A stretch of DNA of 64,000 nucleotides from DASRSS01 sp963799045 (GCA_963799045.1 CAWCVN010000007.1:124001-188000); one strand, 5' to 3'. Shown: positions 19,316 to 28,468, numbered from the stretch's first letter. Translations and numbers: made by a program. Notes: generated by a model not told the origin, from the letters alone.

Positions 19316-21095
19316 GTGAACGAAGCAGCCGGCACGCTCTGCAACGCCTTCCAGCGCACCGCGGCGGCGACCCCCGCGGCGCTTGCCCTGCGCAGCTCCG
19401 ACGACACCGTGCGGCTGACCTGGCGCCAGTACGCCGACCGGGTACGCAGCATCGCAGCGGGTCTCGCCGGCCTCGGTGTCACGGCCGGCGACACGGTCGG
19501 CCTGATGCTCACCAACCGGCCCGAGTTCCACCTCGTCGACACCGGAGCGCTGCACGCCGGCGCAACACCGTTCTCGATCTACAACACGCTTGCGCCCGAG
19601 CAGATCGCCTTCCTGTTCGGCAATGCCGGGAACAAGGTCGTCGTCTGCGAGTCGCAGTTCCTGGAGCAGATCCGCAAGGCCACAGCCCGGCACGCGGTGG
19701 AGCACATCGTCTGCGTCGACACGGCCCGGCGACGACGTGATCAGCCTCGCGCAGCTCGAGGCGTCGCCGCGCCCGGGCTTCGACTTCGACGCGACCTGGC
19801 AGCTCGGTTCGCCCGGAGGACGTGCTGACGATCATCTACACGTCGGGGACGACGGGCCCGCCCAAGGGCGTCGAGCTGACCCACGCGAACATGCTCGCCG
19901 AGCTGGACGGCCACGACGTCGATCGCGCCGGCCGGGCCGGACGACCTGGTGATCTCCTACCTTCCGGATGCGCACGTCGCGAACCGGTGGGGAGCGCACT
20001 ACCAGAGCATGTACACCGGCATGCAGATCGTCACGCTCGCCGACCTCAAGCAGATGATCAGTGTGCTGCCGCGGATCCGGCCCTACGTTCTTCGGCGCCG
20101 TCCCGCAGGTCTGGTACAAGATCAAGGCGGGTATCGAGGCGCAGCTGGCCGCCGAGCCGAGCCCGGTCAAGAAGCGGCTCGCCACGTGGGCGCTGGACGT
20201 GGGCCGCCGCAAGGTGCGGCCTCGAGACCGATGGCAGGCCGGTGTCGGCGGGGCTGGCCGCCCAGCACCGCGTCGCGGACGCGCTGGTGCTCGGCAAGGT
20301 CCGTACCGCGCTCGGGCTGGACCGGGTGCGCATCGCCGCCTCGGGCGCTGCCGCGATCGACCCGGGCGCGCTCGAGTTCGTGCTGGCGCTGGGCGTGCCG
20401 TCTGCGAACTGTGGGGCATGTCGGAGCTGTCGTGCGCGGCCACGATGAACCCACCGGAGGCGGTGCGGATCGGAACGGTCGGGACAGCGATCAAGGGCGT
20501 GGAGCTGTCGCTGGCCGACGACGGCGAACTGCTGGTCCGCGGCCCGCTGGTGATGAAGGGGTATCGCAACGAGCCGGAGAAGACCGCGGAGACGATCGAC
20601 CCGTACGGCTGGCTGCACACCGGCGACATCGCGACCATCGACGCGGACGGGTACGTGCGCATCGTCGACCGGAAGAAGGAACTGATCATCAACGCCGCAG
20701 GCAAGAACATGTCTCCGGCGAACATCGAAGGGTGCGATCAAGGTCGCGTGCCCGCTCGCCGGCTCGGCGGTCGCGATCGGTGACGATCGGCCCTACGTCG
20801 TCGCGCTGATCACGCTGGACCCGGATGCGTCCGCGGCCTTCGCGACCGCGCACGGCATCAGCGACACATCGCCGGCGGCGCTCGCCGCGAACCCCGCGGT
20901 GCGCGCGGCCGTCGATGCGGGAATCAAGGCCGCCAACGAGAAGCCTCAGCCCGGGTCGAGCAGATCAAGAAGTTCACGATCCTGCCCGAGCGTGTGGGAG
21001 CCCGGCGGTGACGAGGTGACGCCGACGATGAAGCTCAGGCGGCGGCCCATCACGGAGAAGTACGCGCAGAGATCGAGGCGTTGTATTCCAGCTGA
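19316..21095 (+). CDS. AMP-forming acyl-CoA synthetase (FadD type), heavily frameshifted
   Basis: This activates a fatty or other carboxylic acid to its CoA thioester through an acyl-AMP intermediate. The P-loop-like motif LTIIYTSGTTGPPKGVELTH is intact; the A5 region CELWGMSELS, A7 GWLHTGDIATIDADGYVRIV and A8 DRKKELIINAAGKNMSPANI are clear. The final lysine segment is split into TPTMKLRRRPITEKY. About nine indels break the frame, more than in any other gene here. The start is GTG 19316 with GAGGAG ten bases before it. The N-terminal fold and GKNMSPANIE resemble long-chain FadD15-like enzymes. Confidence 0.86.
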
Positions 21096-21804
21096 GCCGC
21101 GCCGCCGCGCCGCGGGGGGCCAACCGGCGGCGGTGCTGCCCGGCGCGCATCAGCCGCTGCTTGTGGCGCGTCATGGCCTCGCGCAGCGCGTCCTCGGCGA
21201 TCGGCGGGACGGGCAGCTCGACGGCCCCGGGCCGCAGCCCGTCGAGCAGGATCGGCAGGTAGCGCCGCCACAGCTCCGGCGCCACGTCGCCGGTGATGTC
21301 GGCGACCAGGCACAGCATCAGGACCACGACGCCGAGGTCGCTGGCCTGCGACGTCGGCTCGCAGAGGCAGCCCGGCGCTCCTGCCGCGCGCGACGAGGTT
21401 CTGCCAGCGAGCCGGCGATGCCGCTCGTTCACCTGGTCGACCAGCTCGGCGTCGTGCACGCCCATGAGCACCTCGCGCAGCCCCCGGTCGGTGGACTGCG
21501 CCTCGGCGGCGCCCTCGAGGAACGCGACGATGCCGTCCCACGGGTCGGGCATCGTCGGCGGCCTGCTCGGCCAGCTCGACGATGCCGTCGATCGCCTGCG
21601 GCGAAGATCGCCTGCGGCGAGCTCGTACTTGTTCGCGAAGTGCCGGTAGGCCGTGCCGACGCCCAGCCCGGCGTGGTGCGCGACGTCGTCGAGGCTGGCC
21701 TCGAGGCCGCGCTCGGCGAAGACCTCCCGCGCGGCGCGAGCAGCAGCTCGCGGTTGCGCGCGGCGTCCTTGCGCAGCGGGCGGGAGGCCGCGCGTGTCGG
21801 TCAC
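20974..21804 (-). CDS. TetR family regulator of the adjacent MFS pump, frameshifted
   Basis: The DNA-binding helices read AREVFAERGLEASLDDVAHH and AGLGVGTAYRHFANKYELA, followed by a helical C-terminal domain (DITGDVAPELWRRYLPILLD). Frameshifts are seen after the first ten codons (the conserved stretch RPLRKDAARNRELLL is in another frame) and near 21600 and 21400. The GTG 21804 start has GGAGAGGT six bases upstream. The gene lies 31 bases after the MFS gene on the same strand, so self-regulation of the pump is likely. The true 3' end is uncertain: the open frame runs over the last 120 bases of the acyl-CoA synthetase gene, so an indel near 21100 is likely. Confidence 0.65.
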   Translation of the reverse strand: MTDTRGLPPAAQGRRAQPRAAARAAREVFAERGLEASLDDVAHHAGLGVGTAYRHFANKYELAAGDLRRRRSTASSSWPSRPPTMPDPWDGIVAFLEGAAEAQSTDRGLREVLMGVHDAELVDQVNERHRRLAGRTSSRAAGAPGCLCEPTSQASDLGVVVLMLCLVADITGDVAPELWRRYLPILLDGLRPGAVELPVPPIAEDALREAMTRHKQRLMRAGQHRRRLAPRGAAARLSWNTTPRSLRVLLRDGPPPELHRRRHLVTAGLPHARAGS

Positions 21805-21835
21805 GGTGCGACCTCTCCGCCGCTCGGCGTCGCGG

Positions 21836-23351
21836 TCAGAGTACGACACCTCCGGCGCGCTCGGGGTCGATCTCCGGGACGCCGGGCCGCAGCACGATCG
21901 CGCCGATCAGCGCGCCCACCGCGAAGATCGCCGGCGGCCCACCAGAACGGGTCGTGTAGCTGTGGACCGCCGCGTGCGCCCTCAGCAGCTGCGGCTGGCT
22001 GGGTAGCCATGTGCGCGCGTCGGCGTAGCCGGCCGCGGCCGTGGCGGCGATGGTGTTGAGCAGCGCCGTGCCGACCGAGCCGCCGACCTGCTGCATGGTG
22101 TTCACCGTGGCCGACGCGACGCCGGAATCGGCGGCCTGCACGCCCAGGGTGGCGAGGCTGAAGCCCGGCGCGAAGACCAGCCCCAGGCCCGACGCCGAGC
22201 AGGATCGTCGCCGGCAGCACGTGCGCGGTGTAGGACGTGTGTCAGCCCGATCCCGGTGAGCAGGTACATGCCGACGGCCGCGAGCACCATGCCGCCGGGG
22301 ATGAGGACCCGCGAGCTGATCCGCGGGACGAGCACGGTGGTGGCCATCGGACGCGATCACGATCGAGCGAGCCGGTCATCGGCAGGAACGCGACGCCGGT
22401 CTGCACCGCGCTGTAGCCCATCGAGTCCTGCAGGTAGTAGGTGAGGAACAGGAACACCGCGAACATGCCCGCCGCGGCGGCGAACATCGCCAGGTAGGCG
22501 CCGCCACGGTTGCGGTCGAGCACGATGCGCAGCGGCAGCAGCGGATGCGCGACCCGGCGCTGCGAGCACGAAGAACGCGACGAGCAGCACGGCCGACGGC
22601 GACGAGCAGGCCGATGGTGACGCGAGTTGCCCCAGCCGTCGGTCTCGGCGTGCGAGAAGCCGTAGACGAGGGCGAACAGGCCCGGCCGAGACGATCACCG
22701 TCCCGGGCACGTCCAGCTTGGCGCGCTGCGCGGACCTGCTGTGCGTCGAGCAGCACGCATCCCGCCGACGAAGCGCGATCGCGGCGAAGACCAGGTTGAC
22801 GAACAGCGTCCAGCGCCAGTTCGCGTACTCGGTCAGGAAGCCGCCGAGCAGCAGCCCGATCGACGCGCCCGGCGCCGGCGATGGCGCCGAAGATGCCGAA
22901 CGCCTTGCCGCGCTCGTCCGGCTCGGTGAAGGTCGTCGTCAGCAGCGAGAGGATCGCCGGCGCGAGCAGCGCCGCGAACAGGCCCTGCACCGCCCGGGCG
23001 GCGATCAGCATGCCGACGTTCACCGACGGCGCCGCCGACGGCCGAGGCGACCGCGAAGCCGCCGGCGCCGACGATGAACACCCACTTGCGGCCGATGACG
23101 TCGGCGATGCGCCCGCCGAGCAGCAGCAGCGACCCGAACGCCAGCGCGTAGGCGGTGACGATCCATTGGCGGGCGCTGTCGGAGAAGCCGAGATCGGCCT
23201 GCGCGGTCGGCAGCGCGATGTTCACGACGGTCGCGTCGAGCACGACCATGAGCTGCGCGACGCCGAGGACGGCGAGGATCCACCAGCGCCGGCTGTGGTG
23301 CGGTGCGGCCGACGGCCCGGGCGCAGCCGACTTGTCGAGTATTGCGGTCAC
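21836..23351 (-). CDS. DHA2-type MFS drug exporter (14 TM), frameshifted
   Basis: The protein begins VTAILDKSAAPGPSAAPHHS and enters the first helix as WWILAVLGVAQLMVVLDATV, with the DHA2 motif ALPTAQADLGFSDSARQWIV and motif A GRIADVIGRKWVF. Later helices are recovered from four other frames, including AARAVQGLFAALLAPAILSLLTTTF and MGYSAVQTGVAFLPM. A GLGLVFAPGFSLATLGV segment near the end completes the EmrB/QacA pattern. At least seven single-base shifts are present. GTG 23351 is preceded by AGGAG eight bases upstream. It is the first gene of a two-gene unit with the TetR regulator. Confidence 0.84.
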
Positions 23352-23560
23352 TGTGCGGCTCCTGAAAGTCTTTCCGGAGGCGTCTTCTCCGGTTACTGGA
23401 ACCAGGTTACCCGCGCATCCGGAGCACAGTATCTCCACTTTCGGGGAGACGTCCGCCACAGCGGCTGCGGCTCGGCCGCCGGGCACCCGCCGACACGGAT
23501 CTGGGCCCAACCGCTCAGCGCGGACCCGGTTCAGCCGATCTCATGGAGGTGACGGGGGTG

Positions 23561-24343
23561 ATGCCCAGCATCTCGGCCTGCCTGATCGTCCGCGACGAGC
23601 AGGACCGGCTGGCCGCGTGCCTGGAATCGGTGCGTCCGCTCGTCGCCGAGGTCATCGTGTGCGACACCGGCTCGTCCGACGGCACCGCCGCGCTGGCCGA
23701 ACGGCTCGGCGCGGTCGTCACGACCACGCGCTGGACCGATGACTTCGCCGCGGCCCGCAATGCCGCCCTGGCGGCGTGCATGACCGACTGGGTGCTGAGC
23801 ATCGACGCCGATGAGCTGCTGCTCGGTGAGCGGGCCTGGCTGCGGGCGATGCTCGCAGCGGCCGGCGACGACCTCGACGCGCTGTCGGTCGAGATCGACA
23901 ACAGCAGCGCGCCCGACAACCACGACCGCAGTGCGCACCGCGAACTGAAGCTGTTCCGGCGGGAGTGCTGCCGGTGGTCCGGCCGGGTGCACGAGCGTGT
24001 CGTCTCGCTCGACGGCACCCCGCTGCGGGCTGCGCACCTTCCGGCCCGCACCGCCCGCCTGGTGCATCACGGCTACGACGATCCGGTGGACGCCCGCGCC
24101 AAGGGGATTCGCAACGCCAGACTCGCCGCCCTGGAGCTGGCCGACCGGCAGCGTGCCGGGGCCGACACCGGCGAGGTCGCCGAAGCCGCGCTCGACCTCG
24201 GCCGCAGCCTGCTCGCCGCCGGACGGCCGGACCTGGCCAGTGCGCCCCTCCTGCTCGCACGCCGTGACGGCTCCGAGGCGACGCGCCAGCGGGCCGAGCA
24301 GTTCGGGCCGAGCGGGCGCGCGGAGGACCTGACCCAGCGCTGA
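23561..24343 (+). CDS. Family 2 glycosyltransferase
   Basis: The GT-A fold is visible at once: ISACLIVRDEQDRLAACLES, then EVIVCDTGSSDGTAALAERL and the metal-binding DxD in WVLSIDADELLL. FRRECCRWSGRVHERVV supplies the acceptor-loop pattern of the SunS/TPR-containing GT2 group, and the C-terminal third is alpha-helical, TPR-like (DLGRSLLAAGRPDLASAPLL). ATG 23561 was preferred to ATG 23543 because a perfect GGAGGTGA ribosome site lies between them. The donor and acceptor are unknown. It ends 20 bases from the lipoprotein gene that comes the other way. Confidence 0.85.
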   Translation: MPSISACLIVRDEQDRLAACLESVRPLVAEVIVCDTGSSDGTAALAERLGAVVTTTRWTDDFAAARNAALAACMTDWVLSIDADELLLGERAWLRAMLAAAGDDLDALSVEIDNSSAPDNHDRSAHRELKLFRRECCRWSGRVHERVVSLDGTPLRAAHLPARTARLVHHGYDDPVDARAKGIRNARLAALELADRQRAGADTGEVAEAALDLGRSLLAAGRPDLASAPLLLARRDGSEATRQRAEQFGPSGRAEDLTQR

Positions 24344-24363
24344 GCACGGCCCTCGGTGGCCGG

Positions 24364-24876
24364 TCAGTAGTTGTAGCCGCCCGACGAGGTCGACGGTGCG
24401 CTCGGCCCGCTCGTGATCGCGGAGCCGGACGGCGCGACCAGCCACCACGCAGCCCCGAACGCGGTGCTGCCCTGACCCGTCGTCTGCCCCGCGGCGCTGT
24501 CCCCGGTGAAGCGGTAGAGCGGGTGACCGTCGTAAGTGACCTGGGTGCCGCCGTCCGCGCGCTTGACGGTGCCCAGCTGCGCCGAGCTCACGCCCGCGCC
24601 GGCGGCCGGCGCACCGCGCACCGTCAGCGGCGGCCAGGCCTGCGCGCATGCCCCCGAGCAGGACGAGGTGCCGCCGCTGTCACCGAGCCACAGGTACAGC
24701 GCCCGTCCGGATCCATCGGTCAGGTAGCTGCCGACCGAGCCGTTGGCCACCCGGACGGTCGCGGCCGACGCCGCCGGAGAGCCGTTCGAGGCGGAGCCGC
24801 CGCCGCTGCTGCATCCGGCCGCGGTAAGCAATGCCGCAGCCAGCAGCGCAGCAGCTCCCGCGAGGTGTCGCATCAT
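24364..24876 (-). CDS. Secreted lipoprotein with Lipoprotein_15 (COG4315) repeats
   Basis: The leader MMRHLAGAAALLAAALLTAA ends in lipobox TAAGC, and an SG-rich linker follows. Two repeats of the family are clear: YLTDGSGRALYLWLGDSG with SSCSGACAQAWPPL, and VTYDGHPLYRFTGDSAAGQT ending GAAWWLVAPSG. The paired cysteines CSGAC are standard in the family. Members are often seen near redox or stress genes, with no proven role. The ribosome site GAAAGGA precedes ATG 24876. A SigL-type promoter directly upstream points outwards towards it. A paralogue lies at 61910. Confidence 0.86.
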   Translation of the reverse strand: MMRHLAGAAALLAAALLTAAGCSSGGGSASNGSPAASAATVRVANGSVGSYLTDGSGRALYLWLGDSGGTSSCSGACAQAWPPLTVRGAPAAGAGVSSAQLGTVKRADGGTQVTYDGHPLYRFTGDSAAGQTTGQGSTAFGAAWWLVAPSGSAITSGPSAPSTSSGGYNY

Positions 24877-24905
24877 CAGGGATCCTTTCGTCGTGGGTCA
24901 CCCTC

Positions 24906-24933
24906 ACCACGACAGGGAGCCACGCCGGGTTCA
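24906..24933 (-). promoter_or_regulatory. SigL-type promoter for the lipoprotein gene
   Basis: On the minus strand TGAACC (24933-24928), a 16-base spacer and CGTGGT (24911-24906) match the M. tuberculosis SigL consensus TGAACC / CGTgtc as I recall it. Transcription would start near 24899, leaving a leader of roughly 23 bases with the GAAAGGA ribosome site. The -35 is one half of the perfect palindrome GGTTCA-GCG-TGAACC shared with the opposite promoter. Confidence 0.55.
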
Positions 24934-24936
24934 GCG

Positions 24937-24964
24937 TGAACCGGACGGGCGGCGCGGACGTGGA
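24937..24964 (+). promoter_or_regulatory. SigL-type autoregulatory promoter of the sigma/anti-sigma operon
   Basis: TGAACC (24937-24942), 16 bases, then CGTGGA (24959-24964). Spacing and both boxes mirror the minus-strand promoter at 24906-24933, and the two -35 boxes abut as a palindrome. Transcription would begin near 24971, about 40 bases before the sigma gene. Such self-directed promoters are normal for ECF factors. Confidence 0.6.
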
Positions 24965-25011
24965 TAGGGCATGCTGCACGCGAACGGCTGGGGCGAGAAG
25001 GGCAGCGCCGG

Positions 25012-25587
25012 ATGGCCGCAGAACGCCGCATCGACCCGTCGGAACCGCCGATGACGTCGATCGAGAGCACCGACGCGCAGCTGTTGCGCGCGCTGCACGA
25101 CGAGCACGCCGGCGCGCTGTGGGGCTTCGTCGTCGGGTTGCTCGACGGCGACCGCACCAAGGCGCAGGACGTGGTGCAGGAGACCTTCCTGCGGGCATGG
25201 CGCAATCCGGCCGTGCTCGACCAGACGGCGGGCACCGCCCGCGGCTGGCTGTTCACCGTTGCCCGCCGCATCGTCATCGACGACTGGCGCAGCACGCGGC
25301 GGCGTCGCGAACTGGTCACCGCCGACCCGCCGGACCGCGCCGACGCCGCCAGTGCCGGCGGCGGCGACGGCTGGGACGGGGTGGCCGACCGGCAACTGGT
25401 CCGCAGCGCGCTGCGGACGCTGTCGCCCGAGCACCGCAGCGTGCTGCTGGAGTGTTACTTCCGCGGCGCCAGCGTCGCCGAGGCCGCGCGCACGCTGGGC
25501 GTCCCGGAGGGCACGGTGAAGTCCCGCGCGCATTACGCGCTGCGCGCGCTGCGGCGGGCGATCGACGATCTCGGAGGTACCGCGTGA
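25012..25587 (+). CDS. sigL: ECF RNA polymerase sigma factor, SigL-like
   Basis: This 191-residue sigma-70 family factor has only regions 2 and 4. Region 2 reads LHDEHAGALWGFVVGLLDGD then AQDVVQETFLRAWRNP and ARGWLFTVARRIVIDDWRS. Region 4 reads LSPEHRSVLLECYFRGASVA and ARTLGVPEGTVKSRAHYALR. The pattern of residues and the following anti-sigma protein are close to M. tuberculosis SigL-RslA as I remember them. The start is ATG 25012 (AGAAGGG before it) or ATG 25051; the latter better matches SigL length. The stop overlaps the anti-sigma start (GTGA). It should be held at the membrane until redox or envelope stress. Confidence 0.9.
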   Translation: MAAERRIDPSEPPMTSIESTDAQLLRALHDEHAGALWGFVVGLLDGDRTKAQDVVQETFLRAWRNPAVLDQTAGTARGWLFTVARRIVIDDWRSTRRRRELVTADPPDRADAASAGGGDGWDGVADRQLVRSALRTLSPEHRSVLLECYFRGASVAEAARTLGVPEGTVKSRAHYALRALRRAIDDLGGTA

Positions 25588-26282
25588 GCTTGTACGACAG
25601 CGGCTCGGCCGAGCCGGACCGTTCCCGGGACCCGTTCAGCGACGACACCGCCGCCTACCTGCTCGGCGCCCTCCCTCCCGGCGAGAGCGAGCGGTACGAG
25701 TCGCACCTGGCCAGCTGCCCGAGCTGCGCGGCCCGCCTCGCCGAGTTGCGTCCCGCGGTCGGGCTGCTCGCCCACGCCACGGAGGACGATGTGCTGGCCG
25801 CCGGCGAGCCGGTCGAGCCGTACCCGTCGTTACTGCCGGCACTGCTCGCCCGCGCCAGCGCCCAGCGCAGGAGGCGCCGCTGGGCGCTGGGCGCGCTGGG
25901 CTCCGTCGCCGCGGCGGCGGTAGCGCTGACCATCACGCTGGCCGCCGGGCGCGGCTCTCCCCCGGCGCAGGGGCGCGACATGGTCGCCCTCGGCACCGGC
26001 AGCACGCTGCACGCGACGGTCGCGCTCACCGGGACGGCCTGGGGCACCCGGATCGAGCTGGACTGCAGTTACGCGACCGGCTCGGGCTACCCCGCCGCGC
26101 CGGGCACCTACGAGTTGGAGGTCACCGGGCCGAACGGGGGCCGGCAGCTGCTCGGCTCGTGGACGGTACAGGCCACCGGCCACACCCACTTCACCAGCGG
26201 AACGGCCCTGCGCCCGGGCCAGATCGCCGCAGTGCGCATCGAGCTGCCGGACGGCACCCCGGTCCTGCACCTGACCTGGTAG
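25584..26282 (+). CDS. Zinc-dependent membrane anti-sigma factor, RslA-like
   Basis: The N-terminal zinc-binding anti-sigma domain shows H41, C45 and C48 in HLASCPSC, with an upstream acidic helix (FSDDTAAYLLGALPPGESER). One membrane segment lies at about residues 96-116 (ALGALGSVAAAAVALTITLA). The outside domain reads TAWGTRIELDCSY, YELEVTGPNGG, LLGSWTVQATG and ends HLTW, a pattern I know from RslA partners of SigL. The HxxxCxxC zinc site is typical of redox-sensing anti-sigmas. It is translationally coupled to the sigma gene. Confidence 0.86.
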   Translation: MSLYDSGSAEPDRSRDPFSDDTAAYLLGALPPGESERYESHLASCPSCAARLAELRPAVGLLAHATEDDVLAAGEPVEPYPSLLPALLARASAQRRRRRWALGALGSVAAAAVALTITLAAGRGSPPAQGRDMVALGTGSTLHATVALTGTAWGTRIELDCSYATGSGYPAAPGTYELEVTGPNGGRQLLGSWTVQATGHTHFTSGTALRPGQIAAVRIELPDGTPVLHLTW

Positions 26283-26296
26283 CCGCCGGTTCGGCG

Positions 26297-26325
26297 GCAA
26301 CCAGGCAGCGGCTCGGTAGCGTCGC
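26297..26325 (+). promoter_or_regulatory. Candidate ECF promoter before the SigK-like gene
   Basis: GCAACC, a 17-base spacer and CGTCGC resemble the AAC ... CGTC pattern of ECF promoters. It starts just 15 bases after the previous stop. The match is partial, and readthrough from the SigL-like operon is an equal possibility. Confidence 0.3.
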
Positions 26326-26358
26326 TGCCGTGGCACACACGTGGGAACCGATCGGGCC

Positions 26359-26919
26359 ATGAGCCACGAAGACAATCGCGTGGAGCCTGAACTCGCCGAC
26401 ATCGCCGAACGGCTCAACGCCGGACGGCCCGAAGCTCTCGAGGACGCCTACCGCACCCTCGGTCCGCTCGTGCGGTCCTACCTGTCCAGGTATGTCCCCC
26501 AGCCGGATATCGACGACGTACTGCAGCGGGTGTTCTACGAGATCTGGCGAGCCCGCGACCGCTACGACCCGGACCTGTCGCTGCGGGCGTGGGTACTCGG
26601 CATCGCTCGCAAGCGCGCGATCGACCATCTCCGCAAGCGGCGCGACGTGGTCGTTCCACTCGAGTCCATGCGCCAGATCGCCGGTGACGACGGTCGCGAG
26701 ATCACCGAGCGGATGGCCTGGGCCGACGAGGTCCGCGCCGCGCTGGGCTTGCTGCCCGACCAGCAGCGCGCGGCGATCGAACTCGCCTACTTCGGCGGAT
26801 ACACCCAACGCGAGGTGGCCGCGGAGCTCGGGGTTCCGCTGGGCACCATCAAGACCCGCACGGCGCGCGGACTGCAGCGCCTTGCCGGACTGCTCGAGAA
26901 CACCAGGGAGAACCGATGA
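26359..26919 (+). CDS. sigK: ECF RNA polymerase sigma factor, SigK-like
   Basis: Region 2 runs from LGPLVRSYLSRYVPQPDIDD through VLQRVFYEIWRARDRYDPDL and LRAWVLGIARKRAIDHLRKR; region 4 is LGLLPDQQRAAIELAYFGGY then TQREVAAELGVPLGTIKTRT. The protein is 186 residues from ATG 26359; a GTG at 26341 could add six. The next gene encodes an RskA-type anti-sigma with a four-base overlap (ATGA). The neighbours beyond it are the Rv0446c-Rv0449c-type genes, which sit beside sigK in M. tuberculosis. That location is the main reason for the SigK name. Confidence 0.87.
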   Translation: MSHEDNRVEPELADIAERLNAGRPEALEDAYRTLGPLVRSYLSRYVPQPDIDDVLQRVFYEIWRARDRYDPDLSLRAWVLGIARKRAIDHLRKRRDVVVPLESMRQIAGDDGREITERMAWADEVRAALGLLPDQQRAAIELAYFGGYTQREVAAELGVPLGTIKTRTARGLQRLAGLLENTRENR

Positions 26920-27662
26920 GCACCCCGCACATCGCCGACGAGTTGCCCCGCCTGTTGACCGGCGAGGCCGGGCGGCCGGAGGTCATGGCCGCGGCCGCTC
27001 ACCTTCGCGACTGCGTCGACTGCCAGCAAGAACTGGTCTCGGCGGTCGTCGCGCACGCGTCACTGCGATCGGCCGAGCGTTTCGCGCCGGAGCTTCTCGC
27101 CTGGCAGGCCGACAAGCTGCTCGGCGAGCCGGTCCCCACGGTGTCGCCGGACGAGGCCGAGGCGTTGCCGGACCTGTCGGCGATGTTCGCCCAGGCGCGC
27201 GCCGAGGCCGAGACAGCCGACCGGCGTGGGCGCCCTCGCGTGGGCCGCCCCCGGCTGGTGGTCGCCGCGGCCGTGACCGGCCTGCTCGTCGGTGCCGGCG
27301 CGGTCGGTCTGACCACGCAGATCGGCGGCTCCGGGCCGTCCGGAAGCCCCGTCCGGCTGGCCGCCTACGACGTCGGCACCCACGCCGCCTCGGCCCGGTT
27401 GAGCACGTCCACGCTCACGATCGACGCGTCGTCACTTCCGCCGCTGGACGCCCAGCACCGCTACGAGGTCTGGCTGACCAATTCGGCGCGCACGCAGATG
27501 CAGCCGGTCGGCTGGATCGGCACGAACGGCAAGGCGGAACTCACCGTGCCCAGCGACCTGGCGAACAGCTTCGACGCCATCGAGGTGAGCGTGCAGAAGG
27601 TGAACGCGCCGACCTACGACTACAGCGGTACCAGCGTGCTGCGCGGGATCTACCGCGGCTGA
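26916..27662 (+). CDS. rskA: Membrane anti-sigma factor, RskA-like
   Basis: The short N-terminal zinc domain has H29, C33 and C36 in HLRDCVDC, unlike mycobacterial RskA, which I recall lacks a full zinc site. Residues about 112-131 form the single membrane helix (VVAAAVTGLLVGAGAVGLTT). The outside domain matches the RskA C-terminal type: YEVWLTNSARTQMQPVGWIG and VPSDLANSFDAIEVSVQKVN. Regulated cleavage in the membrane would release the sigma factor. Its last 13 bases overlap the end of the convergent DUF1295 gene. Confidence in the family is high, in the exact stimulus low. Confidence 0.87.
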   Translation: MSTPHIADELPRLLTGEAGRPEVMAAAAHLRDCVDCQQELVSAVVAHASLRSAERFAPELLAWQADKLLGEPVPTVSPDEAEALPDLSAMFAQARAEAETADRRGRPRVGRPRLVVAAAVTGLLVGAGAVGLTTQIGGSGPSGSPVRLAAYDVGTHAASARLSTSTLTIDASSLPPLDAQHRYEVWLTNSARTQMQPVGWIGTNGKAELTVPSDLANSFDAIEVSVQKVNAPTYDYSGTSVLRGIYRG

Positions 27663-28468
27663 TGCTCAGCACGCCGCTTCGGCGGCATCGGCACGAAGGC
27701 GCTGGTCCGCGCCGCGTACTCGTCCCAACCCGCACGTCCGGACATGTGCCGCTCGAGGATCCGGGTTCCCGAGCCGGCCGTCAGCAACAGGGTCATCACC
27801 ACCGGCGCGGGGAACGTCAGCACGGCGGGCCAGCGCTGCGCGGCCACCAGGAAGATCCCCCACCACACGCACGCGTCGCCGAAGTAGTTCGGATGCCGGG
27901 TGTAGCGCCATAGGCCCCGGTCCATGATCGTTCCCTTGTTGGCGGGATCGGCGCGGAACCGCTCGAGCTGCCGGTCCCCGACCGCCTCGAAGAACAGCCC
28001 GATCACCCACAGCCCCACGCCCACCCACACCAGCGGTCCGGCGCCGCCCGGCGCGAAAGCCCCGACCAGGACCGGGCCGGCGACCAGCAGCGCGAGCGCG
28101 CCCTGCAGCAGGTAGATCATCCGCAGCGCGTACAGATCCGGATGAGTTCCGGCCTTCGCCAGCAACTGTGCGTAGCGCGGGTCCTCGGGCTTGCCGACCG
28201 TGCGCCGGCCGATGTGCAGGGCCAAGCGCAGCCCCCACACCACCGGCAGCACCAGCAGCAGCCACCGGCGCAGCGGATCGCCGTGCCCGGACGCTCCGGT
28301 GAACGCAGCGACCGCCACGGTCGCGAACAGCAGCCCCCACGCGGTGTCGATGACGCTGTGCTTGCCCGACCGTTTGGCGACCGCGAACGTCACACCCAGC
28401 ACGACGAGTTCGCCGCCGACGGCCCAGCCGAGCGTCTGCGCGAATGCACCGACCGGGTAGCCGCTCAT
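27650..28468 (-). CDS. DUF1295 membrane protein (steroid-reductase/ICMT fold), Rv0446c-like
   Basis: This 272-residue membrane protein has about six hydrophobic segments and the DUF1295 signature near the end: LWRYTRHPNYFGDACVWWGI and GSGTRILERHMSGRAGWDEY. The fold is shared with 5-alpha steroid reductases and isoprenylcysteine methyltransferases. The HSVIDTAWGL segment near the start is typical. ATG 28468 overlaps the stop of the methyltransferase gene (ATGA), so it is the last gene of the lipid-modification operon. In M. tuberculosis the equivalent gene sits between sigK and ufaA1. A reductase role on a methylated lipid is a reasonable guess. Confidence 0.87.
   Translation of the reverse strand: MSGYPVGAFAQTLGWAVGGELVVLGVTFAVAKRSGKHSVIDTAWGLLFATVAVAAFTGASGHGDPLRRWLLLVLPVVWGLRLALHIGRRTVGKPEDPRYAQLLAKAGTHPDLYALRMIYLLQGALALLVAGPVLVGAFAPGGAGPLVWVGVGLWVIGLFFEAVGDRQLERFRADPANKGTIMDRGLWRYTRHPNYFGDACVWWGIFLVAAQRWPAVLTFPAPVVMTLLLTAGSGTRILERHMSGRAGWDEYAARTSAFVPMPPKRRAEHQPR

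Noticed and set aside
21836..23351. Calling the MFS gene a true pseudogene
   Set aside because: All helices and motifs remain in one or another frame and the neighbouring genes have the same kind of single-base shifts, so assembly error is more likely.
25584..27662. Toxin-antitoxin reading of the small gene pairs with four-base overlaps
   Set aside because: Both pairs are clear ECF sigma and zinc anti-sigma genes.
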